From: Bacteroidales bacterium UBA6431 | Lineage (GTDB): Bacteria > Bacteroidota > Bacteroidia > Bacteroidales > UBA932 | Assembly (NCBI GenBank): GCA_002439095.1 | Contig: DJOT01000021.1 | Location: forward strand, 62,001-126,000 | Direction: 5' to 3' | Length of the DNA stretch: 64,000 nucleotides | Shown: positions 23,631 through 32,750 of the stretch, piece by piece | Layout: each line of letters opens with the position of its first letter | Position numbering within the stretch: position 1 is the first letter of the stretch | Notes under the pieces: generated by a model | What the model was told of the DNA's origin: nothing | The model's input: the letters and a program-made list of their open reading frames with translations, nothing else | The model's database searches: none | Program-made: the position numbers and the translations under genes

Positions 23631-24311
23631 ATGGACAGGGATGTATATGTCATATTGGTAGCAGGTGGGAGCGGAACCCGGATGGGGGCGGGCGTGCCGA
23701 AGCAGTTTCTCCGGATAGGAGGCAAGACCATACTTCAACGCACCATCGAGCGTTTCACGGATGCGGTGCCGGGGATCAAGGTTGTCGTGGTGCTGCCATC
23801 GCAGCATTTCAGGACATGGAAGAACATCTGTCTTGACGACACGTTCAACTCCCCTCAACTTCTCGTGGAGGGCGGGATAACCCGCTTCCAGTCTGTGCGC
23901 AACGCGCTGACAAGGATTCCTGACGGGGCCATGGTGATGATACACGACGGTGTCCGCCCTTTTATCAGTAAGGAACTGATAGGGAAGATGCTGTCTATGA
24001 TGGGGGAGGACTGCCGGGCACTCATCCCCGTGCTGCCGGTGACCGATACACTGCGATCCACTGACCCGTCCATCCCTGCTCCTGACCGGAGCCGTACGGT
24101 GTCCGTCCAGACTCCCCAGATCTTCTTCTCCGAAGATATACGGGAAGCCTACCGCCGTCCGTATGAGTTGGGCTTTACTGATGACGCCTCGGTGGCGGAG
24201 CGGGCCGGAATCCGCATAAACATGACAGAAGGGGAGAAGTTCAATATCAAGATAACGACTCCCGATGATCTTGTGATAGGGGAAGCTATTCTTTTGAGGC
24301 AAGAACCTTGA
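23631..24311 (+). CDS. ispD: 2-C-methyl-D-erythritol 4-phosphate cytidylyltransferase
   Basis: The 226-residue enzyme makes CDP-ME in the non-mevalonate isoprenoid pathway. The N-terminal nucleotide-binding motif is VAGGSGTRMGAGVPKQF; GAMVMIHDGVRPF and VTDTLR...VQTPQIF are family motifs. The frame extends upstream across the divergent promoter, so MDRDVYVILVAGG at 23631 is the start. Its 3' end overlaps the convergent Lrp gene by 26 bp. Confidence 0.95.
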   Translation: MDRDVYVILVAGGSGTRMGAGVPKQFLRIGGKTILQRTIERFTDAVPGIKVVVVLPSQHFRTWKNICLDDTFNSPQLLVEGGITRFQSVRNALTRIPDGAMVMIHDGVRPFISKELIGKMLSMMGEDCRALIPVLPVTDTLRSTDPSIPAPDRSRTVSVQTPQIFFSEDIREAYRRPYELGFTDDASVAERAGIRINMTEGEKFNIKITTPDDLVIGEAILLRQEP

Positions 24312-24789
24312 AACTTGTCCCGTTGTAGTCCTTGACCCAGATCTCACGCTCGAATGACTGGTCGAGGGAAATCATGGTGTCGGTGGACTGGACATAAGGT
24401 ATCCTCTGGATCGTGTTTATGAGGATATTCATAAGGTGTTCATTGTCAAAGCAGTATACTTTGAGGAAAAGTGCTGCCTTGCCGGTGATGAAGTGGCATT
24501 CCACGATTTCCGGAACATGTTTGAGAGCCGAAACGACATCGGGATATTTGTTGTCTTCCGACAGGCATACGCTGATGAATGCGCATACGTTGAGGCCTAT
24601 TGCGCCGGGTTTAATCACCATTCGGGAACCTGAGATTATCCCGTTGTTTTCCATTTTCTTCACCCTCTGGTGTACGGCCGCCCCTGAGATATTGCACTCG
24701 CGGGCGATTTCCAGAAAGGGCATTCTCGCATTGTTGACCAGATAGGAGAGTATCCTCCTGTCTATTTCATCGATTTGATAGTTAGCCAT
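24286..24789 (-). CDS. Lrp/AsnC family transcriptional regulator
   Basis: The 167-residue protein has the AsnC-type helix-turn-helix (IDEIDRRILSYLVNNARMP... ISGAAVHQRVKKMENNGII, about 5-55) and a C-terminal RAM ligand-binding domain (about 65-150). Such regulators sense amino acids and form octamers. It lies 5 bp downstream of topA on the same strand, so it may be read through from topA, and it converges on ispD. Its regulon cannot be told from the window. Confidence 0.93.
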   Translation of the reverse strand: MANYQIDEIDRRILSYLVNNARMPFLEIARECNISGAAVHQRVKKMENNGIISGSRMVIKPGAIGLNVCAFISVCLSEDNKYPDVVSALKHVPEIVECHFITGKAALFLKVYCFDNEHLMNILINTIQRIPYVQSTDTMISLDQSFEREIWVKDYNGTSFKVLASKE

Positions 24790-24794
24790 ATAGT

Positions 24795-27092
24795 TTATTT
24801 CTTGAATCGTCTTGTTTTGGAGGATGTAGGTGCGCCCTCCGAAATTATGCGCTTGCAGTCCTCCTCGGTGAGGGCTGCGGCATCTGTGCCTTTGGGGATC
24901 TTGTAGTTGGAGCCGGCATGTTTGATGTAAGGCCCATAGCGGCCGTTCAGCACGCTGATGTCAGCATCCTTGAACTCGCTGATGACAGGATTTGCCGCTG
25001 TGGCTGCATTGCGTATGATTGTCTCACATTCCTGAAGCGTGATGCTCAGCGGGTCGGCGCTGCGTGGCAGGGAGATGTTCTTCTCTCCGAATTTAAGGTA
25101 CGGTCCGAACCGGCCCTTGAGCACTTTGACAGGCTGTCCGTCCAATTCTCCTACTGAGCGCGGCAGTTTGAAGAGCGACAGGGCTTCATCCAATGTGAGG
25201 TTCTCGATGAGCTGGCCTTTGGAGAGGCTTGCGCATTGTCTGTCCTCGCCATCTCCTTTCTGCACATACGGTCCGAATTGTCCGTATTTGGCTATGATTT
25301 CGCGTCCGTCTGAAGGGTCAGTGCCTATCACTCTCTCGACACGGCTGTATTGTCCATCGTGCAGCGTGTCTTCCACTTTCTTGTGAAATCCACCATAGAA
25401 ATCGGCGATGACGGAATTCCATACCAGTTTGCCCTCGGCGATCTCGTCGAACTCTTTTTCCACATTGGCTGTGAAGTCGTAGTTCATTATGTCTGGGAAG
25501 TTTTCTGTCAGCCAGTCACTTACGATCATCCCGATTTCCTGCGGCATGAGTTTGCCCTTTTCCCCTCCGATGCTCTCGGTCTTCACGGTCTCGCTTATCT
25601 TCCCGTCTTTGAGGCAGAGGTCGTTGACATTGACCTTCCTCCCTTCCTTGTCCCCTTTGGCGATGTATCCGCGGGCTGTGGTCAGAGTTGAGATGGTCGG
25701 GGCGTAGGTGGATGGCCTTCCTATGCCGAGCTCCTCCAGTTTCTTTACCAGAGTGGCTTCCGAGTAACGGTATGGCGGTTGTGTGAACTTGCACTCGGCC
25801 GTGATGCTCTTCATCTGGATGATGTCTCCCACATTCATAGTTGGAAGAATGGTGTTGTCTTCATCATCAGTCTCGTCGTCCTTGCCCTCCATATATAGTT
25901 TCAGAAATCCGTCGAAAAGGATTTCTGTAGCCTGCATGATGAACTGCTCGTGGCGCTTGTCCGAATTCACTTTTATGCTGGTGTTCAAGACTTTGGCGTC
26001 CTCCATCTGGGAGGCGAGGGTCCGCTTCCAGATCAGATTGTAGAGCTTTTTCTCCTGTTGGGTGCCTTCAATCTCCGTGTTCGCCATGTATGTAGGGCGG
26101 ATGGCCTCGTGCGCTTCCTGGGCTCCCTTGGTGTGGGTCTTGTACTGCCTCGGGTGGGAGTAGGCTGCTCCATAAGTCTCGGTGATATAGGCTTTTGATG
26201 CTCCGAGTGCGAGAGTTGAGAGGTTGGTGGAGTCGGTACGCATGTAGGTGATGAGTCCCCTCTCATACAGACTCTGCGCCACCCTCATGGTCAGGCTGAC
26301 CGGGAAATGCAGTTTGCGGGATGCCTCCTGCTGGAGGGTTGAGGTTGTGAACGGGGCCGCAGGGTGGCGTACCGCCTCTTTTTTGTCGATGGCGCCTATC
26401 GTGTATACGGCTCCGATGCTGTCCTCCAAGAAGTTCCGTGCATTTTCGAGGGAATCGAACCTGGTGTCCAAAGTGCCCTTGACATTGACACCCGAGATTT
26501 TGAACAACCCGTCAACCTTGTAGTATGGTGAGCTTTGGAATGCCATTATCTCTTTTTCCCGGTCAACGACAAGCCGCAGGGCTACTGATTGCACACGTCC
26601 TGCTGAGAGGCCCCTCTGGATTTTCCGCCACAATATAGGGGAGAGTTCGAATCCTACCAGACGGTCGAGCACGCGGCGCGCCTGCTGTGCGTTGACCAGA
26701 TCGATGTTGATGTCCCGCGGAGTCTTTATCGCATTGAGGATGGCGTCTTTGGTGATTTCGTGGAAGACAATGCGTTTTGTGCGGGCCTTGTCAAGACCCA
26801 GAGCCACGCTCAAATGCCATGAGATGGCTTCCCCCTCCCGGTCCTCATCGGATGCGAGCCAGACTGTCTGTGCTCCGGATGCGGCTTTTTTCAACTCGGC
26901 GACGACTTTTTTCTTGTCTGCCGGGATGACATACTCCGGCGTGAAGCCGTGCTCCACGTCTACGCTCAATTTGTTGTCCTGCAGGTCGCGTATGTGTCCG
27001 AAACTGGATTTGACGACGAACCCGTCTCCCAAAAACTTCTGAATGGTCTTTGCCTTTGCCGGCGACTCGACGATGACTAAATTCCCCTCCAT
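24795..27092 (-). CDS. topA: DNA topoisomerase I
   Basis: The 765-residue type IA topoisomerase relaxes negative supercoils. The Toprim domain carries ESPAKAKTIQKFLG and the acidic cluster ASDEDREGEAISWHL; the active-site Tyr is in LITYMRTDSTN. The C-terminal part has three TopoI_C-type repeats (GRFGPYLKFG, GRYGPYIKHA and a related GQFGPYVQKG) in place of clear Cys4 zinc fingers, followed by a basic tail (SKTRRFKK). The length is usual for Bacteroidota. Confidence 0.96.
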   Translation of the reverse strand: MEGNLVIVESPAKAKTIQKFLGDGFVVKSSFGHIRDLQDNKLSVDVEHGFTPEYVIPADKKKVVAELKKAASGAQTVWLASDEDREGEAISWHLSVALGLDKARTKRIVFHEITKDAILNAIKTPRDINIDLVNAQQARRVLDRLVGFELSPILWRKIQRGLSAGRVQSVALRLVVDREKEIMAFQSSPYYKVDGLFKISGVNVKGTLDTRFDSLENARNFLEDSIGAVYTIGAIDKKEAVRHPAAPFTTSTLQQEASRKLHFPVSLTMRVAQSLYERGLITYMRTDSTNLSTLALGASKAYITETYGAAYSHPRQYKTHTKGAQEAHEAIRPTYMANTEIEGTQQEKKLYNLIWKRTLASQMEDAKVLNTSIKVNSDKRHEQFIMQATEILFDGFLKLYMEGKDDETDDEDNTILPTMNVGDIIQMKSITAECKFTQPPYRYSEATLVKKLEELGIGRPSTYAPTISTLTTARGYIAKGDKEGRKVNVNDLCLKDGKISETVKTESIGGEKGKLMPQEIGMIVSDWLTENFPDIMNYDFTANVEKEFDEIAEGKLVWNSVIADFYGGFHKKVEDTLHDGQYSRVERVIGTDPSDGREIIAKYGQFGPYVQKGDGEDRQCASLSKGQLIENLTLDEALSLFKLPRSVGELDGQPVKVLKGRFGPYLKFGEKNISLPRSADPLSITLQECETIIRNAATAANPVISEFKDADISVLNGRYGPYIKHAGSNYKIPKGTDAAALTEEDCKRIISEGAPTSSKTRRFKK

Positions 27093-27160
27093 ATCTGCTT
27101 CTTTATGAATTCAAACTGCAAAGAAAAACACAAACTCGCTAATTTTCAAAATTTAATCGC

Positions 27161-27168
27161 TAATTTTG
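27161..27168 (+). promoter_or_regulatory. Promoter box before the class A PBP gene
   Basis: TAATTTTG matches the TAnnTTTG consensus and lies 48 bp upstream of the ATG at 27217. The topA-PBP gap (27093-27216) is A/T-rich and divergent. Confidence 0.5.
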
Positions 27169-27216
27169 CACACATTTTGCGTTGGCAGCAATGTATTACG
27201 ACAAATATTTCGGGCG

Positions 27217-29604
27217 ATGAAAGAGAACACAAGGAAGAAGATAGTCAAGTGGTTCTGGATACTTGTCACGGCGCCGTTCGCGCTTGTGCTGCTCGCGCTG
27301 CTTCTGGTGGGCGCGTTTGCCAGAATCCCGTCATTTGAAGAACTTGAGCATCCGGACAACAAACTTGCCACCCAGGTGCTCTCCGACAACGGCGAGGTGC
27401 TGGCCACTTTCCATATCGAGAACAGGACTTACGTCAGTTACGATGAACTCTCGCCTTATCTGGTGGAGGCTGCTGTAGCAACTGAAGATGCACGTTTCTA
27501 CCGTCACTCCGGGATTGACATGAAAGGCCTTGCGCGAGTGTTTTTCAAGACCATCCTCATGCGCGACTCCAGCCAGGGCGGCGGAAGCACCATAACCCAG
27601 CAGCTTGCGAAGACCCTCTACCCGAGGCAGGAAGTCAACAGCCGGATCCCGGGCTGGTCGAAGGTCGTGATGGTCTGGACCAAACTTAAAGAATGGATCA
27701 CAGCAGTCAAACTTGAACGGGACTACACCAAAGAGGAGATTGTGGACATGTACCTCAACTCCATCTTCTTCGGCAGCGGGGCATACGGGGTCAAGGCGGC
27801 GTCCGAGACCTTTTTCGCCAAAGACCCGTCCGATCTCACGGTCGAGGAGGCCGCGCTGCTCGTGGGCATGGTCAACAAGCCTACACGATACAATCCCGTG
27901 CTCAACCCGGACCGCTCCCTTGAGAGACGGAACTTCGTGATCGGACAGATGGAGAAGAACGGCTACCTGACCCGTGAGCAGAGGGATTCCATACAGCAGA
28001 TACCGATCGCCCTGAACTATCAGGTCCAGGACCACAACTCCGGCCTTGCCCCGTATTTCAGGGACATGATACGCCGGGACATGACGGCCAAGGCTCCCAG
28101 ACGGTCAGAATATCAGTATGCCGAGGACTTCAGCCGCGACTCCCTCCGCTGGAAGGAGGACCCGTTGTACGGCTGGCTCAACAAAAACAAGAAGCCGGAC
28201 GGCTCACGTTATGATCTGGACCGTGACGGCTTGAGGATCTACACCACCGTCAACGCCAAGATGCAGAAGTATGCCGAGGAGGCAGTCGCCGAGCACTTGG
28301 GCAAGAACCTCCAGAAAAGTTTTGACAGGGAGGTCAAGTGGAAGAAGAACAAGCCGTTCGCCAATGATGTGGACAGCAAGACCGTGCAGACCCTGATGAA
28401 GCAGGCTCGCCGCTGGAGCGACCGTTACCGTCTTCAGCACAAGGCGGGCAAGAGCGATGAAGAGATAATGGCCCAGTTCAGCAAACCGGCCAAGATGAGG
28501 GTGTTCGCGTGGAACTCCAAGGGCTACGCCGACACCACGATGACCCCGGACGACTCCATCCGCTACTATAAGTCCATTCTCCGCTGCGGATTTGTGGCCA
28601 TGGAGCCGCAGACCGGTTATGTCAAAGCCTATGTGGGAGGCCCGAACTACCGTTATTTCAAATATGACAATGTCCGTCAGGGCAAAAGGCAGATCGGCTC
28701 CACAGTGAAGCCGTTCCTTTATACTTTGGCCATGCAGGAGGGATTGAGTCCGTGCGACAAGGTCGTCAACCAGTCGCAGACTTTCGTGCTCTTCGACGGC
28801 TCCACCTGGACTCCGCGCAGCACCGACAAGGAAGAGTGGCTCGGCAAGACCGTGACCCTCAAATGGGGACTGGCCCACAGCTCCAACAACATATCGGCGT
28901 TCCTGATGAAAGAGCTTGGCCCGGAGGCGCTCGCAAGGATGATGCGTCAGATGGGTATACGCAGCCATATTGATGAAGTCTATTCGCTGTGCGTGGGCCC
29001 TGTTGAGGTCAGCGTCTTCGACATGGTCTCCGCCTATAATACATTCCCGTCGCACGGGACATACATCACTCCTCAATATGTGACCCGCATCACCGACAAT
29101 GACGGGCGTGAACTCGGCAATTTCACCACCCAGAAGAGGGAGGCGATTTCCGAGCAGACGGCATATCTGATGGTCAATCTGATGAGCGGGGTGATCAATG
29201 AGGGGACAGGTTCCCGTCTGCGCTCTGTCTACGGGCTCCGGGGCGAGATTGCAGGAAAGACAGGTACCACCAACGACAACTCTGACGGCTGGTTCATAGG
29301 CTATACTCCCAACATCACGGCGGGAGTCTGGGTCGGCGGTGAGGACAGGCAGGTCCATTTCAATTCGCTCGCTCTCGGAAGCGGATCCAACATGTCCCTT
29401 CCTATATGGGGTATATGGATGAAGAAGTGCCTTGCAGATCCGAGCATCGGCTGGTCTATGGATGACGATCATTTCGTGGCTCCGTCCACCGGCATTCCGG
29501 GGCTTGACTGCGAGAAGGACGGGATATTCCTTGGCGGTTACAATCAGGAGAGTGCCGTCAAGGGCAACGAAGAGAAACAGGAAGAAGACTATTATTTCAA
29601 CTAG
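27217..29604 (+). CDS. Class A penicillin-binding protein (PBP1A type)
   Basis: About 795 residues: a short cytoplasmic tail, one membrane helix (about 15-35), a GT51 glycosyltransferase domain with catalytic Glu in ATEDARFYRHSG and GGSTITQQLAKTLYPR, and a transpeptidase domain with STVK (GSTVKPFLYT), SSN (AHSSNNIS) and KTG (AGKTGTT). It both polymerises and crosslinks peptidoglycan. The frame is open 17 codons upstream, but MKENTRKK gives the normal basic N-terminus. It is followed after one base by ddl, pairing crosslinking with synthesis of its D-Ala-D-Ala substrate. Confidence 0.94.
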   Translation: MKENTRKKIVKWFWILVTAPFALVLLALLLVGAFARIPSFEELEHPDNKLATQVLSDNGEVLATFHIENRTYVSYDELSPYLVEAAVATEDARFYRHSGIDMKGLARVFFKTILMRDSSQGGGSTITQQLAKTLYPRQEVNSRIPGWSKVVMVWTKLKEWITAVKLERDYTKEEIVDMYLNSIFFGSGAYGVKAASETFFAKDPSDLTVEEAALLVGMVNKPTRYNPVLNPDRSLERRNFVIGQMEKNGYLTREQRDSIQQIPIALNYQVQDHNSGLAPYFRDMIRRDMTAKAPRRSEYQYAEDFSRDSLRWKEDPLYGWLNKNKKPDGSRYDLDRDGLRIYTTVNAKMQKYAEEAVAEHLGKNLQKSFDREVKWKKNKPFANDVDSKTVQTLMKQARRWSDRYRLQHKAGKSDEEIMAQFSKPAKMRVFAWNSKGYADTTMTPDDSIRYYKSILRCGFVAMEPQTGYVKAYVGGPNYRYFKYDNVRQGKRQIGSTVKPFLYTLAMQEGLSPCDKVVNQSQTFVLFDGSTWTPRSTDKEEWLGKTVTLKWGLAHSSNNISAFLMKELGPEALARMMRQMGIRSHIDEVYSLCVGPVEVSVFDMVSAYNTFPSHGTYITPQYVTRITDNDGRELGNFTTQKREAISEQTAYLMVNLMSGVINEGTGSRLRSVYGLRGEIAGKTGTTNDNSDGWFIGYTPNITAGVWVGGEDRQVHFNSLALGSGSNMSLPIWGIWMKKCLADPSIGWSMDDDHFVAPSTGIPGLDCEKDGIFLGGYNQESAVKGNEEKQEEDYYFN

Positions 29605-29605
29605 T

Positions 29606-30622
29606 ATGAGCAAGTACAATACTATAGCGGTCATCTACGGCAGTGATTCCTCCGAGTGGGAGGTGTCTTGCCGGAGCGGGGAGTTCGTGGCTTCTCGCAT
29701 AGACGGCAATGTGTATGATGTCTATGAGATATTCGCCCGTTTCGGGAAGTGGTCCCTCGTGGCCTGCAAGAAGCGCAACTCCATGAGGATCACCTTCCCG
29801 GAGGGGGCAAGGCCAGAAGTCGACAAGACGGACTTTTCCGTGAAAGTCTTGGGAGAGAAAGTCAAGTTTGATTTCGCATATCTTGTCCAGCATGGTGCAC
29901 CTGGGGAGACCGGACAGATGCAGGGGTATCTGGAAATGCTCGGGATTCCGTGCAGTACCTGTTCTTCGATGGTGAGCGCAATCGCATTCGACAAGTATGC
30001 CTGCAAGTGCTATATCCGGGAGCAGGGTGTCGTCAAGTGCGCTCCGGATGCTTTCGTGCGTTCCGGGATGGATATTGATGCTTTCGTCTCAGATGAGGTG
30101 TCCCGTCTGGAATTTCCGGTCTTCGTGAAGCCGACCCAGGGCGGCTCCAGTTTCGGCGTTACCAGAGTTACACGGGCGGAGGATGTTGCCCCGGCCATAC
30201 GCTATGCTTTTTCCGAGAACAGTTCTGTGATAGTGGAGCAGGGTTTGAGCGGAAGAGAGCTGACCTGTGCCGCATATTACGATGGCGAATCAGTCAAAGC
30301 TCTGCCTGTCATAGAGATAGTTACGGATAACGAGTACTTTGACTATGATGCCAAGTACAACGGGCACAGCAACGAGATCTGCCCGGCCGATCTGCCTGAT
30401 GCGGTCAGGGAAGAAGTTCAGCGCACCAGCTGTGAAATATACTCAAGGCTCGGCTGCAAAGGTATAGTGAGAATCGACTATATATATACGGCGGACGGGC
30501 TGTATTTTCTGGAGATAAATACAATTCCGGGTATGACGAGCGCGTCACTCGTGCCTAAGATGGTCCGTACGGCCGGAATTGACATCACGTCTTTCCTGTC
30601 ATCCATTATAGAGAACTCATAG
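29606..30622 (+). CDS. ddl: D-alanine--D-alanine ligase
   Basis: The 338-residue ATP-grasp ligase makes the D-Ala-D-Ala dipeptide of peptidoglycan. Recognisable parts are the N-terminal domain (YNTIAVIYGSDSSEWEVS), the KPTQGGSSFGVTRV ATP-grasp loop, EQGLSGRELTCAAY and the C-terminal LEINTIPGMTSASLVPKM metal/substrate site. The ATG is one base after the PBP stop (TAGTATG); the longer upstream frame would run inside the PBP gene and is rejected. Confidence 0.95.
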   Translation: MSKYNTIAVIYGSDSSEWEVSCRSGEFVASRIDGNVYDVYEIFARFGKWSLVACKKRNSMRITFPEGARPEVDKTDFSVKVLGEKVKFDFAYLVQHGAPGETGQMQGYLEMLGIPCSTCSSMVSAIAFDKYACKCYIREQGVVKCAPDAFVRSGMDIDAFVSDEVSRLEFPVFVKPTQGGSSFGVTRVTRAEDVAPAIRYAFSENSSVIVEQGLSGRELTCAAYYDGESVKALPVIEIVTDNEYFDYDAKYNGHSNEICPADLPDAVREEVQRTSCEIYSRLGCKGIVRIDYIYTADGLYFLEINTIPGMTSASLVPKMVRTAGIDITSFLSSIIENS

Positions 30623-30625
30623 CAG

Positions 30626-31474
30626 GTGCTGCTGTCTGACTTCATAAGACGCAGTACGTCCATGTTGTCCGGCATATACCCTTCGCTCGAGGCGAGGGGT
30701 ATCGTTTTGATGCTCTGCCAAGAACGGCTTGGTGTCAAGAGTTATACGCATATCATAGAGCCGGGATATGAGGTCACGTCTGCTGTATTGCCCAGGTTGG
30801 AAGACGATCTCAGACGTCTCTCGGCAGGGGAACCCATACAGTATGTGCTCGGCTATGCCGAGTTTTGTGGTCGTCGCTTTCGTGTCTGTCCGTCTGTGCT
30901 TATACCACGTCCCGAGACGGAACAGCTCGTTTCCGAGGCTGTCAGTTTCATCTGTGACAAAGGGAGATCTTGCCGCGTCCTGGATTTATGTACCGGTTCG
31001 GGCTGCATAGCCTGGTCTGTATTCCTTGAGTCGCCGGGGACGGAAGTGGTGGCTGTGGACATATCGGATGAGGCTCTGGGCGTTGCCCGCAGTCAGTTCG
31101 CCGGAGCGTCTCCACGTTTTGTCAAGGCGGATGTGCTTGCGGGAGGCGAGGGGTTCGAGTACGGGGATTTCGATCTGGTCCTGTGTAACCCTCCGTATGT
31201 GATGGAATCCGAAAAGCTTGCAATGCGCACGAATGTGCTGGATTACGAACCGGGTCTTGCGCTGTTCGTGCCGGATTCTGATCCGCTGCTTTTCTATAGG
31301 GCTGTCGCCGTATGGGCCCGACGTTTCCTGCGTCCTGACGGGATGGGCCTGGTTGAGATAAATGAGTCGTTGGGGCCGCAGACTGCTGAGGTCTTCAGGA
31401 GTGCGGGGTATAAAAAAATAAGGATTTTACAGGATTTCCGATCAAAATATCGTTTTGTGATGTTCGGAGACTGA
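30626..31474 (+). CDS. prmC: Release factor glutamine methyltransferase, GTG start
   Basis: The 282-residue enzyme methylates the GGQ glutamine of release factors. It has the helical N-terminal domain (about 1-75), the AdoMet site VLDLCTGSGCIAW and the NPPY motif (LVLCNPPYV) that holds the target amide. GEPIQYVLGYAEFCGRRF and VLIPRPETEQLV are family hallmarks. The likely start is GTG at 30626, three bases after the ddl stop, since no earlier ATG fits. Confidence 0.94.
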   Translation: MLLSDFIRRSTSMLSGIYPSLEARGIVLMLCQERLGVKSYTHIIEPGYEVTSAVLPRLEDDLRRLSAGEPIQYVLGYAEFCGRRFRVCPSVLIPRPETEQLVSEAVSFICDKGRSCRVLDLCTGSGCIAWSVFLESPGTEVVAVDISDEALGVARSQFAGASPRFVKADVLAGGEGFEYGDFDLVLCNPPYVMESEKLAMRTNVLDYEPGLALFVPDSDPLLFYRAVAVWARRFLRPDGMGLVEINESLGPQTAEVFRSAGYKKIRILQDFRSKYRFVMFGD

Positions 31475-31580
31475 GATTCCTCCGCCGCTGAGATGCCGTC
31501 AGGTGGGCATTTGCATCGAAATATAAATGTTAATCGATTAATTTTCACGACAATCGGATGATTGTCCGGAACTTTGCGGC

Positions 31581-32750
31581 ATGAAAAACTTTACGAAACT
31601 GCTTTTGCCGGCCATTGCGCTGGCTGCGGTTTCCTGCGATAGCGGAAACCATGACATTTTTGTCCCGTCTTCTCTGTCCGGTCTTGATCTGTCGGACATG
31701 GCCCGGATAATCTCGGAACTGCCGATGGATCTGGAGCATCTTGAAGAAGTCCATGATGCCGTGAGTTCATCTTCCGGCAATGGGTATGATGAGGAGTATA
31801 TGATGTCAGATCTCCTGTCGGTCCCAGGAGCCGGCGTAGGGGATGACAGGAGGGGGACGAAGGCGGCTTCTTATGGCCGGCCGCTCCGTGACCTGCTCTC
31901 GGATTATCTTGCCACGCATGTGACAACCAAATCTGGTGAAGACGATGTCCAGGAGTATCTGGATGGCCTGTCGGCTTCGGACATCCAGATTTATTGGCCA
32001 TATTCCGAGGATTGGGACGGAGAGACTTTCCCGATAGTCACATTTGACCCGGGGATGGGCGCGGAAAGCAATTATGGCTACGAACTCCACCGCAACGGAG
32101 ACAGGCTTGAGGTAGTCGGGAAAGTGATTGTCACAGAGAAGACTGCAAAGGAACGCCCGGTATGGGTGATCAACCGTAATTCCGACTCGGAATTCACTCC
32201 CCTTGAACTTTTCGAATCCGGTTTCGAGGAGTCCGCCTCGGAAGACCCTGTTCCTCTCTTCGGTGATTCGGGGCAGGAAGGACGTGTCATGCTGCTCCGT
32301 TCATTCAAGGCCCGCAAAAATTTTGACTCATGGTTCGGCGGAGCCTCGGAGTTTTTCATCAAATGCGGGGCGGTGGATGGCTTCCGCGCGACAACTGACG
32401 AGGAACTCAAGTTATATTCTCCGTCTGTGACAGACTTCCTGATTGTCGTGAAGCGGAGCCAGGTCGGGTATTCAATACCTCTCAATACTGTGCTGCTCAC
32501 TGATTTCACCCCTCAGATGGAGAAGATAGCTTTCGCGATAATGGAGGATGACGGAGGAGAATCCACATCCTGGAAATGTGAGGCCGTGGTCAAATACAAA
32601 TCCCGTTCGTATGGCTTCACCATGGACATCCCGTACCGCGACAAGGATGACATAGTATGGCGGGGGCAACTGTCGTCTGAATATCTTTCGTCAAGACGTT
32701 TTGTCAGTGACAGATTTGGAGAGACGGAACTTACTTTTGAGCTTCGCTGA
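31581..32750 (+). CDS. Lipoprotein of unknown function
   Basis: The 389-residue protein has a clear lipoprotein signal (LLLPAIALAAVSC, Cys19), so it is membrane-anchored. The mature part is acidic with no motif that I recognise; the C-terminal 120 residues look beta-rich. It is preceded by about 100 bp of A/T-rich DNA after prmC and probably has its own promoter. Its 3' end overlaps the convergent U32 peptidase gene by 20 bp. I cannot assign a family. Confidence 0.75.
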   Translation: MKNFTKLLLPAIALAAVSCDSGNHDIFVPSSLSGLDLSDMARIISELPMDLEHLEEVHDAVSSSSGNGYDEEYMMSDLLSVPGAGVGDDRRGTKAASYGRPLRDLLSDYLATHVTTKSGEDDVQEYLDGLSASDIQIYWPYSEDWDGETFPIVTFDPGMGAESNYGYELHRNGDRLEVVGKVIVTEKTAKERPVWVINRNSDSEFTPLELFESGFEESASEDPVPLFGDSGQEGRVMLLRSFKARKNFDSWFGGASEFFIKCGAVDGFRATTDEELKLYSPSVTDFLIVVKRSQVGYSIPLNTVLLTDFTPQMEKIAFAIMEDDGGESTSWKCEAVVKYKSRSYGFTMDIPYRDKDDIVWRGQLSSEYLSSRRFVSDRFGETELTFELR